Shown: one piece after another, positions 1 to 6,736 of the stretch
How positions within the stretch are numbered: the stretch's first letter is position 1
How the letters are laid out: every line of letters begins with the position of its first letter
Assembly: GCA_007134665.1 (NCBI GenBank)
Contig: SLKH01000166.1
Span: forward strand, 1-9,513
Length of the DNA stretch: 9,513 bases
Direction of reading: 5' to 3'
DNA from: Balneolaceae bacterium
GTDB lineage: Bacteria; Bacteroidota; Rhodothermia; Balneolales; Balneolaceae
The notes under the pieces: generated by a model
What the model saw: only the letters and a program-made list of their open reading frames with translations
Told to the model about the DNA's origin: nothing
The model's database searches: none
Translations under genes and position numbers: made by a program

Positions 1-169
1 ACCCCGAAATTTTCATTTATAATACTGTAAGTAAATATTAATCATTAGGTTATGATTTTTAAAAAATAGAAATGAATTTTTTTCTCGTTTCACTGCTCTG
101 CTGTGAAATGGCACTCTGCGGTGGCATTCAGTAATGAATTATGTAATCAGTGTGCCTTTAATTATTATT
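1..169. other. AT-rich non-coding left edge
   Basis: This stretch lies downstream of the minus-strand DUF2520 gene and runs to the window edge. I see no convincing gene in it. It contains long A/T runs and two weak hairpins: AATCAT/ATGATT at 40-57, and TTTCAC/GTGAAA at 88-108 with a 9-base loop. The first is followed by a short T run on the plus strand and could be a weak terminator for a plus-strand gene ending before the window. On the minus strand neither is followed by a T tract, so I cannot name a terminator for the minus-strand unit. Confidence 0.5.
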
Positions 170-1042
170 TCATCCCTGGTTATGTTCAAGCAATTTTCTG
201 ATTTCTGAGAGAGATCCAGAATCAGCTGTTCCTTTATTTTCAGCAATTTTGAGTACCTGAGAGCCCAATAGTTTATATAATATTAATAGCGGATCATTTT
301 CCTCCAGTTCTTCCAGATGTCTGCCAATTGTTTCAATATCTCCTCTTGAAATCGGGCCACTGAGTGCCTCAACCGGACCCGTGTGTTTTAAATTTTGAAC
401 AGTGTTATTCAGAAGTGGAAAAAGTAATTTAAAATCCACTCCGGGTATATTTTCCCGGATAAGTGCATCAGATATAGCCCCGAGTGATACAACATAATTA
501 GATATAAATACTGCTGCTATATGCAGAATTCTTTTTTGTTGCGGATTCACAAACAGAGGCCTCCCTCCAAGAGCCCGTGCAATTTCTTCAAAAAATGTTG
601 ATGCAATCTTGTCTCCTTCTATTGATATATAGATATCTTTAAATACAGTATTTTCAGATTGCTTCACAAACGTTTGTATAGGATGAAATGCAGCAACGGA
701 TCCACCCTTCTCTTTTATCGGCTGAAGTATATCTGAGGCCAAAAACCCGGAACAATGGGCAACCATTTTATCATGCCAGGTAATGTGAATCTGTGAAAGC
801 CTCTCCGTAATTTCATTAATCACATCATCGGGTGTGGTTATGAAGACAATTTTCCCAATGTGTTCAGGTTGAACTGATTCATAATCTGTGACGGTTAAAT
901 GTTGAAAACCTGAACCGAGCTTCTGTTTCGTATTCCGGCTGATTACTGATTTGACAGAGAACCCTGAAAGTTCAAGAACTTTTATCAATACCGATCCAAG
1001 CGCACCGGGGCCGGCAACTGTCACGTCGGGCTTTTTAATCAT
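170..1042 (-). CDS. Rossmann-like and DUF2520 domain protein (putative NAD(P)-dependent oxidoreductase)
   Basis: A 290-residue protein with the two-domain layout of the DUF2520 family, which is distantly related to ketopantoate reductase and 6-phosphogluconate dehydrogenase folds. The N-terminal Rossmann domain begins with VAGPGALGS (residues 9-17), the dinucleotide-binding glycine loop. It continues with FITTPDDVI (67-75), HCSGFLASDIL (96-106) and FHPIQTF (119-125), all typical of the family. The C-terminal helical DUF2520 domain shows FISNYVVSLGA (179-189) and the signature SGPISRGD (228-235). Length is normal. The substrate is not known from sequence. The start ATG lies inside the 3' end of the upstream phosphopantetheinyl transferase gene (8-base overlap), so the two are probably co-transcribed and translationally coupled. 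There is no Shine-Dalgarno sequence. Family membership is very likely; enzymatic activity is inference. Confidence 0.9.
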   Translation of the reverse strand: MIKKPDVTVAGPGALGSVLIKVLELSGFSVKSVISRNTKQKLGSGFQHLTVTDYESVQPEHIGKIVFITTPDDVINEITERLSQIHITWHDKMVAHCSGFLASDILQPIKEKGGSVAAFHPIQTFVKQSENTVFKDIYISIEGDKIASTFFEEIARALGGRPLFVNPQQKRILHIAAVFISNYVVSLGAISDALIRENIPGVDFKLLFPLLNNTVQNLKHTGPVEALSGPISRGDIETIGRHLEELEENDPLLILYKLLGSQVLKIAENKGTADSGSLSEIRKLLEHNQG

Positions 1043-1676
1043 TATATTTGTTTACAGATGAATTATTCTTCAATTGAGCTCCATAAGCCATGGAAATCCA
1101 AAAATTTTTATAAAGAAAACTACAGATATCAATTCGAATACCGGCTGGAAATTCGATTACTAATTGAGATGAATCAATTTTTATCACGGACAATTGATTC
1201 ATAGGAGTTCTTAAGCCACTACCCGACCATTTAAGTGCTGCCTCTTTTACCGTCCATAACTGTAGTGTAGAAATTTCCCGGACTAATTTTTTTTCACCTT
1301 CATTTAGTATTCGATCGCGCAGTCCCGGGTAGCATTTACGTGATGAGTGTTCGATATCCAATCCCAATACTCTATTTTCAGAAACTGCCCCGGTGATCAT
1401 ACCAAAGCAATGTGCAATTGAAATCTGAAGGTGTCTATCATCAAGAATTGCAAAAGGCTTTCCGTTTTCTTTCGAAAATATATTGCACTGTCCCTTCCCA
1501 TAATGATCAGATATGATATCTGATATTAACTGACGCCCGAGTTGTTTTTGGATTTCCCTGCTTTTTTTTCTTGCAAATTCAACCGGTTTTATATTATCCA
1601 TTCCGATAACTGCAAGCGTAATATCTGATGGCAGATTTGGGTGATCAATATATATTTGCTTGATATCTTCAGGCAT
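1035..1676 (-). CDS. 4'-phosphopantetheinyl transferase superfamily protein (Sfp/AcpT-like)
   Basis: A 213-residue protein expected to move the 4'-phosphopantetheine arm of coenzyme A onto a serine of an acyl, peptidyl or aryl carrier protein in the cytoplasm. Family motifs appear in order: ENGKP (70-74), ISIAHC (85-90) with the CoA-contacting His89, LGLDIE (104-109) with metal ligands Asp107 and Glu109, and WTVKEAALKWSGSGL (141-155) with Glu145 and Lys149. The length fits the Sfp-like class rather than the short AcpS class. The His motif is unusual: most relatives have SHS or SHT, here it is AHC. It is the first gene of a two-gene unit with the DUF2520 gene and is divergent from lysS. No polyketide or peptide synthetase lies in the window, so the target (fatty-acid carrier protein or a secondary-metabolite carrier) is open. 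Confidence 0.9.
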   Translation of the reverse strand: MPEDIKQIYIDHPNLPSDITLAVIGMDNIKPVEFARKKSREIQKQLGRQLISDIISDHYGKGQCNIFSKENGKPFAILDDRHLQISIAHCFGMITGAVSENRVLGLDIEHSSRKCYPGLRDRILNEGEKKLVREISTLQLWTVKEAALKWSGSGLRTPMNQLSVIKIDSSQLVIEFPAGIRIDICSFLYKNFWISMAYGAQLKNNSSVNKYND

Positions 1677-1724
1677 GGTCCAAAATAGTAAGATTCAAAC
1701 CAGAAAAACAGAATAGAAAGCGAG

Positions 1725-1756
1725 CTGACATTTGGCTGCTAATTTCCCTATTTTTG
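1725..1756 (+). promoter_or_regulatory. Candidate lysS promoter
   Basis: In the 115-base spacer between the divergent phosphopantetheinyl transferase and lysS genes, TATTTTTG at 1749-1756 fits the TAnnTTTG -7 element known from Bacteroidota. CTGACA at 1725-1730 lies 18 bases upstream as a possible -33/-35 element, and TTTG at 1731-1734 is a closer alternative. The element lies about 36 bases before the lysS ATG, a reasonable position. This is a motif match in AT-rich DNA only; no transcript start is known here. Confidence 0.33.
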
Positions 1757-1791
1757 GGGCTTGCAGATAATCATAACCTTTTAAAAGTTCG

Positions 1792-3324
1792 ATGAGTAAT
1801 CAGGAACCTTCTCTAAGTGAACAACATGAAATTCGTCTGGAAAAGCTTGAAAAGCTTCGAAATTCAGGTGTCAATCCGTACCCCTATGAATTTGACATCA
1901 CTCACCTCTCCAAAGATATTTTAGATCAAGAAAATGAATTAATCACCACGAGTGATAGCCAGAATTCTGCTAAACGAGTATCAGTTGCCGGACGTGTTAT
2001 GACACGCAGAATTATGGGTAAAGCATCTTTTTTCAACCTGCAGGATTCATCTGGAACAATTCAGGTTTATATTCGAAGAGATGATGTCGGTGTAGATGAG
2101 TACAATACTGTTTTTAAAAAAATGGTGGATATCGGTGATATTGTTGGAATAAAAGGATTTGTATTTAAAACCAGAACCGGTGAAACGACCATTCATGCGG
2201 AGGAATTTCAACTGTTAAGCAAAACACTGAGACCAATACCACTTCCCAAGGAAGTTGAGGGAAAAGATGGCGAGAAAGTTGTCTATGACGCATTTTCTGA
2301 TAAAGAACTTCGTTACCGGCAGCGATACGTAGATCTGATTGTTAACCCACATGTCCGGGAAGTTTTCAGGAAACGAACCCATATGGTTCAGTCGATGCGA
2401 AATTTTTTAAATGAACACGGATACCTGGAAGTTGAAACCCCGGTACTGCAGCCAATTTATGGTGGTGCAGCAGCCAAACCGTTTGTTACGCATCATAATG
2501 CACTGGATATGAGATTATACCTTCGGATTGCCAACGAACTCTACCTGAAACGATTAATCGTTGGTGGGTTTGATGGTGTATATGAGTTTTCCAAAGATTT
2601 CCGCAACGAAGGCCTATCAAGATTCCATAATCCGGAATTTACCCAGGTTGAATTATATGTGGCTTACAAGGATTACAGATGGATGATGGAATTCACAGAG
2701 AAGATGATTGAATATGTGGCAAAGACTCTTCACGGCTCCACCAAAGTTACCGTTGGTGACAAGGAAATCGATTTTAAAACTCCCTGGAAACGAATTCCAA
2801 TGTTCGAAGCGATTAAACAGGAAACCGGCTATGATCTGTATCAAAAATCGGAAGATGAAGTCAGGGAAATTGCCAAAATATTACATATTGAGATCGAACC
2901 ATCCATGGGGAAGGGTAAATTGATCGATGAGATTTTTGGTGAATATGTTGAACCAAAACTGATTCAGCCTGTGTTCATTACAGATTACCCAATTGAAATG
3001 AGTCCACTTGCCAAAAAGCATCGAGAAAAAGAAGGGCTTGTGGAGCGGTTTGAGGCGATCTGTAATGGCAAAGAAATTGCCAATGCATTTTCAGAGCTCA
3101 ATGATCCCATAGATCAAAGAGAACGTTTTGAAGAGCAACTACGCCTGCGTGAAGAAGGTGATGAGGAAGCTATGGAAATAGATGAAGATTTTATCAGAGC
3201 GCTTGAATATGGAATGCCTCCGACTGCCGGGCTTGGTGTGGGAATCGACCGGCTGGCTATGATCATGACAAACTCCGAATCGATCAGGGATGTACTCTTT
3301 TTCCCTCAGATGAGGCCTGAATAA
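1792..3324 (+). CDS. lysS: Lysyl-tRNA synthetase, class II
   Basis: A cytoplasmic enzyme that charges tRNA-Lys with lysine using ATP. The 510 residues hold a short helical N-terminus, an OB-fold anticodon-binding domain (about 62-145, beginning RVSVAGRVMTRRIMGKASF) and a class II catalytic core. Motif 1 lies around 190-218 (VFRKRTHMVQSMRNFL onward). Motif 2 is FRNEGLSRFHNPEFTQVE (270-287). The FITDYPIEMSPLAKKH block is at 395-410. Motif 3 is GLGVGIDRLAM (480-490), with the usual ending DVLFFPQMRPE. Length and motif spacing are normal and nothing is missing. The N-terminus fits the ATG at 1792, which has no Shine-Dalgarno sequence, as for most genes here. It is probably transcribed alone from the divergent spacer, since a 211-base gap separates it from the next gene. 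Confidence 0.98.
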   Translation: MSNQEPSLSEQHEIRLEKLEKLRNSGVNPYPYEFDITHLSKDILDQENELITTSDSQNSAKRVSVAGRVMTRRIMGKASFFNLQDSSGTIQVYIRRDDVGVDEYNTVFKKMVDIGDIVGIKGFVFKTRTGETTIHAEEFQLLSKTLRPIPLPKEVEGKDGEKVVYDAFSDKELRYRQRYVDLIVNPHVREVFRKRTHMVQSMRNFLNEHGYLEVETPVLQPIYGGAAAKPFVTHHNALDMRLYLRIANELYLKRLIVGGFDGVYEFSKDFRNEGLSRFHNPEFTQVELYVAYKDYRWMMEFTEKMIEYVAKTLHGSTKVTVGDKEIDFKTPWKRIPMFEAIKQETGYDLYQKSEDEVREIAKILHIEIEPSMGKGKLIDEIFGEYVEPKLIQPVFITDYPIEMSPLAKKHREKEGLVERFEAICNGKEIANAFSELNDPIDQRERFEEQLRLREEGDEEAMEIDEDFIRALEYGMPPTAGLGVGIDRLAMIMTNSESIRDVLFFPQMRPE

Positions 3325-3535
3325 GTTGGCGTTCAGTAGTTGATGATTATATTAAATTGATTGTTTTACAGGGAAAATCATAAATAAATCATTCACACCG
3401 TTTATCTAACAAGCTCAGTTCATTAACTGGAAAACTTGCTGTAATTCTTATTCCAATCTTACTTATTAATTTAAAAATTAAATTTTATGTACATCCACCG
3501 TTCATTGGTAACTGATAACCGGTAACTCCTCTCCG

Positions 3536-4762
3536 ATGCGATTTGAATTCTATCTTGCAGGGCGTTATTTCAAAGGGAAAAGGAAAGATTCCAGATTTCT
3601 GTCCTTTATCAAATCCATGGCAATTCTCGGTGTTGCTGTCGGTTCAGCAGGTTTATTAATTGCCTTATCCATTGTTCACGGGTTTAAATCAGTTATTAAT
3701 GAAAAAGTACTCGGTTTTGCACCCCATATCACAATTCAAACAACCGGTACAGATCCCATATTCAGGGCTGACACCCTTGAGACATTCGTGCTTGAATTTG
3801 ACGGGGTTGAAAAAGCCCAAACTGTTGCCTTGGCAGAAATTATGTTACAGTCGAGAACAGATATCAGCGGAAGTGTAATTAAGGGAGTGGATCCGGCCGG
3901 AGACGTTACTGATTTGTATAACTATATTCATGAAGGAGATTATGATCTGAGTGTCAATGAGAACGGTCTGCCAGGGATAATCCTCGGCACTGCCCTTGCG
4001 CGTAATATCGGTGCAGAAATTGGAAGTACAGTAACAACATATACGGTAGATGGTATTCCAACCCCATTTAACTCACCTGAAATTGTACAATTTTATTTAA
4101 GCGGCACCTATCAGACAGGTATTGAACGATTCGACGATGCATTTGCACTTGCTGATATTCAGTATGTGCGAAATTTACTGCGACTGGGACAACTGCAGGG
4201 TACTGGTATAGATATTCGAAGCACAAGTGCCGAACAAATTGAATCACTTCAACTGGAGTTTGAACGGGCTTTACAATTCCCATATGTATCAGAGACAATC
4301 TACCATCGTTACAGAAATATTTTTGCGTGGGTGAATCTGCAGGAGCAGACCATACCTTTTGTCATAAGCGTGATGGTGATCATTGCTGCTTTTAACCTGG
4401 TTGGCACTGTATTAATGATGGTTCTTGAACGGATACGGGATATAGGAATTCTTAAAACAATGGGTGCAAAAAATAAATCCATTCGGCGAATTTTTCTCCT
4501 GGAAGGGCTCTTTGTTGCGGGAGTCGGGCTCACCATCGGGATTGCGATTGCATCTTTATTCAACTGGCTTCAGGGAACATACCAGATCATACCGCTCGCA
4601 GAGGAGAACTATTATATGAGTTATGCTCCCGTTGAACCTCATGCACTTGACTTTATAATTGTCAGTGTAGTCACAATTGTATTATGTGCGCTGGCTTCAT
4701 GGTTCCCGGCCCGTTTTGCTGCTAAAACCGACCCTGTCAAGGTATTAGCCTTTGGTAAGTAG
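3536..4762 (+). CDS. LolC/LolE/FtsX-type ABC transporter permease (lipoprotein release)
   Basis: A 408-residue inner-membrane protein with the layout of lipoprotein-releasing permeases. There is one N-terminal transmembrane helix (about 28-49, ending LLIALSIVHGF), then a large periplasmic domain (about 50-270), then three C-terminal helices (about 273-298, 321-345 and 372-392). The cytoplasmic segment MMVLERIRDIGILKTMGAK (294-312) is the hallmark coupling region that contacts the ATPase. The closing PARFAAKTDPVKVLAFGK is typical of the MacB/FtsX fold. In E. coli LolC and LolE pair with the ATPase LolD to release lipoproteins from the inner membrane toward LolA. No ATPase or second permease gene is adjacent here, so the protein may act as a homodimer (LolF-like) with an ATPase encoded elsewhere. 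That partner assignment is inference; the family is clear. Confidence 0.92.
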   Translation: MRFEFYLAGRYFKGKRKDSRFLSFIKSMAILGVAVGSAGLLIALSIVHGFKSVINEKVLGFAPHITIQTTGTDPIFRADTLETFVLEFDGVEKAQTVALAEIMLQSRTDISGSVIKGVDPAGDVTDLYNYIHEGDYDLSVNENGLPGIILGTALARNIGAEIGSTVTTYTVDGIPTPFNSPEIVQFYLSGTYQTGIERFDDAFALADIQYVRNLLRLGQLQGTGIDIRSTSAEQIESLQLEFERALQFPYVSETIYHRYRNIFAWVNLQEQTIPFVISVMVIIAAFNLVGTVLMMVLERIRDIGILKTMGAKNKSIRRIFLLEGLFVAGVGLTIGIAIASLFNWLQGTYQIIPLAEENYYMSYAPVEPHALDFIIVSVVTIVLCALASWFPARFAAKTDPVKVLAFGK

Positions 4763-4983
4763 CTGCCTGATTTACCTATTGTATTCTGTAAATATACATG
4801 GATTTCAGTTCAGCTCCCCGTAGTGTAGTAATTTCATTATTAACAATTTCGGGTTTGATAATTTCTGTATATATTTCAGAACAATTAAAATTCTCACCTT
4901 CGGTATGAATCAATCAGGAGAGTGCATCAAAAATACTTTCTGGAAAGGTTTCCATATCAGGTGAACAACAAAATGGTACTAGT
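4763..4983 (+). promoter_or_regulatory. Promoter and probable long 5' leader of the cold shock gene
   Basis: This 221-base spacer precedes the cold shock gene. Long structured leaders that respond to temperature are known for cspA-type mRNAs. TTTG (4854-4857) and TATATTTC (4870-4877) loosely resemble Bacteroidota promoter boxes, but their spacing is too short to be convincing. GGAAAGGTTTCC (4942-4953) can form a small hairpin close to the start. An AGGTGA Shine-Dalgarno-like sequence lies at 4959-4964, which is 19 bases before the gene's ATG, too far for normal use, but 8 bases before an out-of-frame ATG at 4973. A 19-codon open frame runs from 4905 to 4964. I infer a regulatory leader but cannot place the transcript start. 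Confidence 0.4.
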
Positions 4984-5193
4984 ATGCAATACGGTAAAGT
5001 TAAATGGTTTGATGCTGAAAAAGGATTTGGATTCATTGAACCAGAAGATGGTGGTAAAGATGTCTTTGTTCACCGAAATAATATAGAAAATCTCGGCTTT
5101 CAGGAAGGTTTGAAGGATGGAGAAGAAGTAGAGTTCGATATAGAAGAAACTCCCAAAGGATTGAGTGCAGTCGAAGTCAGAAGGCTTGACTGA
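4984..5193 (+). CDS. Cold shock protein, CspA family
   Basis: A 69-residue single cold-shock domain, a small beta-barrel that binds single-stranded RNA or DNA and acts as an RNA chaperone or transcription antiterminator in the cytoplasm. RNP1 is KGFGFIEP (13-20) and RNP2 is DVFVHRNNI (26-34). The start GKVKWFDAEKGFGF and the tail GLSAVEVRRL are standard, and the length matches the family. The ATG at 4984 is chosen because the frame has a stop at 4906-4908 and no start codon between it and 4984, and because the protein begins at the normal family position. The gene is monocistronic: a long leader precedes it and a strong intrinsic terminator follows. Whether it is cold-induced or constitutive cannot be told from the sequence. 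Confidence 0.97.
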   Translation: MQYGKVKWFDAEKGFGFIEPEDGGKDVFVHRNNIENLGFQEGLKDGEEVEFDIEETPKGLSAVEVRRLD

Positions 5194-5220
5194 TATACTG
5201 AATCGGCAAAAATTGTAATG

Positions 5221-5248
5221 AGCCCGGTATTGATACCGGGCTTTTTTT
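5221..5248 (+). terminator. Intrinsic terminator of the cold shock gene
   Basis: AGCCCGGTA (5221-5229) pairs perfectly with TACCGGGCT (5234-5242) around a TTGA loop and is followed directly by a run of T to 5248. It starts 28 bases after the cold shock stop codon. On the opposite strand the same hairpin lies beyond the 3' end of the alanine dehydrogenase gene, but it has no immediate T tract there, so it mainly serves the plus strand. Confidence 0.93.
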
Positions 5249-5294
5249 ATGGCAGTGTAAAGGAGAACGTAAAGTGGCTTTGTTCGTGGCTTGT

Positions 5295-6413
5295 TTATGT
5301 CCTGACTACATCCTGTACGTCTGTATGGTTTAGATTAAATGCCTCAGCCACACCTTTATAGACGATTTTTCCATCTGCAATATTCAGACCTTTCATCAGT
5401 TCGGCATCTTCAAGCAGAGCATCCTTCCATCCTTTGTTCGCGATCTGCAGCGCGTATGGCAGTGTAACATTTGTAAGACCGAGTGTAGACGTATAGGGTA
5501 CTGCTCCCGGCATGTTCGCAACACAATAGTGAACAATGTCATCAATTACATAAACCGGTTCGTCATGAGTTGTAGGTCTTGACGTTTCAAAACATCCACC
5601 CTGATCGATAGATACATCAACCAATACTGTACCCGGCCTCATTTCCTTCAGCATATCCCTAGTAATCAGATGAGGGGCTTTTGCCCCGGGATTCAGTACC
5701 GCTCCAATTATCATATCGACGGTCGGGAGTAATTTTCTGATATTGGCATCATTAGAAAACCGGGTACGTACATTCTTTTCCATAACATCGTCCAGATACC
5801 GTAATCTGGGGACATTGACATCCATAATAATGGTATCGGCTCCCATTCCTGATGCAACTTTTGCTGCATTTACACCTACAATCCCTCCTCCCAAAACAAG
5901 TACTTTTGCAGGCGGAACCCCCGGGATACCGCCCATTAACACACCCCTGCCCCCAAGAGGTTTTTCAAGGTATTTTGCCCCCTCCTGGGCTGCCATTTTT
6001 CCTGCTACTTCGCTCATGGGAATCAACAGAGGTAATGACCGATCTGCTTTTTCGACTGTTTCATAAGCTATTGCAACTGATCCGGAATCAATTATAGCTT
6101 TTGTTAGCTGTTCATCAGCAGCAAAGTGGAAGTAAGTAAATATGACCTGTCCTTTTTTTATTCGGGAATACTCTGCACGAATCGGTTCTTTTACTTTAAT
6201 GATCATTTCGGCTTTTGACCAAACCTCATCTGCATGATCTGTAATCTCTGCACCTGCTTCAAGATAGGATTCATCACTGAACCCGCTACCGCTACCCGCT
6301 CCTTTTTCAATGATCACCTTGTGTCCTTGGCGTTTAAACTGAAGTACACCTCCCGGTAATAATGAAACCCTGTTTTCATGTTTTTTCACTTCTTTGGGTA
6401 CTCCTATTATCAT
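5295..6413 (-). CDS. ald: Alanine dehydrogenase
   Basis: A cytoplasmic NAD-dependent enzyme for the reversible oxidative deamination of L-alanine to pyruvate and ammonium. The 372 residues match the family length and start (MIIGVPKEVKKHENRV). Residues known from characterised alanine dehydrogenases are present at the expected numbers: Arg15 and Lys75 (pyruvate binding), His96 and Asp270 (catalysis, in VDVSIDQGG), the NAD-binding loop LGGGIVG (174-180), and Asp198 after the second Rossmann strand, which favours NAD over NADP. The PLGGRGVLMGGIPGV segment (152-166) and HYCVANMPGAVP are also typical. The gene stands alone, convergent with the cold shock gene and divergent from the DUF58 gene. Its promoter should lie in the 323-base spacer upstream, which carries several palindromes. 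No defect is seen. Confidence 0.98.
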   Translation of the reverse strand: MIIGVPKEVKKHENRVSLLPGGVLQFKRQGHKVIIEKGAGSGSGFSDESYLEAGAEITDHADEVWSKAEMIIKVKEPIRAEYSRIKKGQVIFTYFHFAADEQLTKAIIDSGSVAIAYETVEKADRSLPLLIPMSEVAGKMAAQEGAKYLEKPLGGRGVLMGGIPGVPPAKVLVLGGGIVGVNAAKVASGMGADTIIMDVNVPRLRYLDDVMEKNVRTRFSNDANIRKLLPTVDMIIGAVLNPGAKAPHLITRDMLKEMRPGTVLVDVSIDQGGCFETSRPTTHDEPVYVIDDIVHYCVANMPGAVPYTSTLGLTNVTLPYALQIANKGWKDALLEDAELMKGLNIADGKIVYKGVAEAFNLNHTDVQDVVRT

Positions 6414-6527
6414 ACGCCGGTCAAGATTAGGTTAGTATTATTTATCTCTGGTTTTAAATAAAAGGTAGGAATTTTAATGACAATTAGCAGACTACCCTGG
6501 AATCAGATAATTCTCCAGCGTAAAAAA

Positions 6528-6541
6528 TATTGGTTCCAATA
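6528..6541. repeat. Short inverted repeat, possible operator
   Basis: TATTGG and CCAATA form perfect 6-base arms around TT. A second, perfect 10-base palindrome, TGATATATCA, follows at 6546-6555. Both lie about 115-145 bases upstream of the ald start. The position in a divergent promoter region suits a repressor or activator site, but the short length and AT-rich setting leave chance as a real alternative. Confidence 0.35.
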
Positions 6542-6573
6542 AAACTGATATATCAATCAAATTTTTTTTATTT

Positions 6574-6587
6574 CTGATTGTTATCAA
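6574..6587. promoter_or_regulatory. FNR/CRP-family-like binding site
   Basis: CTGAT-TGTT-ATCAA differs at one position from the FNR consensus TTGAT-N4-ATCAA. It lies about 160 bases from the ald start and 150 bases from the DUF58 start, farther than usual for direct activation unless the 5' leaders are long. It could link ald, or the DUF58 gene, to oxygen or redox control. The assignment rests on the motif match alone. Confidence 0.3.
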
Positions 6588-6736
6588 ACAAGTAAGATCA
6601 ATATCAATTAATATTTGGCTGTTAATAATTAATACTGATTTCCCGATTTAATTGATATAACTTGCTTCAGTGATCGTGATTTTATCATATTGCACGCTTT
6701 AGTTTCACGACGAATGATTTTAGTTCTCACAACTCT

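Larger units (their letters stand above)
6414..6736. promoter_or_regulatory. Divergent promoter region between ald and the DUF58 gene
   Basis: This 323-base AT-rich spacer must drive both ald (minus) and the DUF58 gene (plus). I find no open frame of note and no RNA gene. It contains three palindromic elements within 60 bases, at 6528-6541, 6546-6555 and 6574-6587. It also holds ATTTGGCTGTTAAT (6613-6626), which matches 13 of 14 bases of a stretch upstream of lysS (1730-1743). No exact TAnnTTTG promoter box was found on either strand, so the transcript starts are not placed. Confidence 0.6.

Noticed and set aside
40..60. Terminator-like hairpin AATCAT/ATGATT followed by T on the plus strand
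   Set aside because: A six-base AT-rich stem is too weak to call, and no plus-strand gene end is visible in the window.
3466..3526. AT-rich inverted repeat TTAATTT-AA-AAATTAA (3466-3481) and GGTAAC repeated at 3507-3512 and 3521-3526 before the permease gene
   Set aside because: The first is low-complexity A/T sequence and the second is a six-base repeat; neither fits a known site, and I could not separate them from chance.
4973..5080. Out-of-frame ATG at 4973 with good Shine-Dalgarno spacing, overlapping the cold shock gene
   Set aside because: Its translation has no recognisable feature and it overlaps a conserved gene in another frame; kept only as part of the leader observation.
5743..6097. 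Plus-strand open frames of 81 and 107 codons inside the alanine dehydrogenase gene
   Set aside because: They are antisense shadows of a well-conserved enzyme gene, with proline-rich translations and no family motif.
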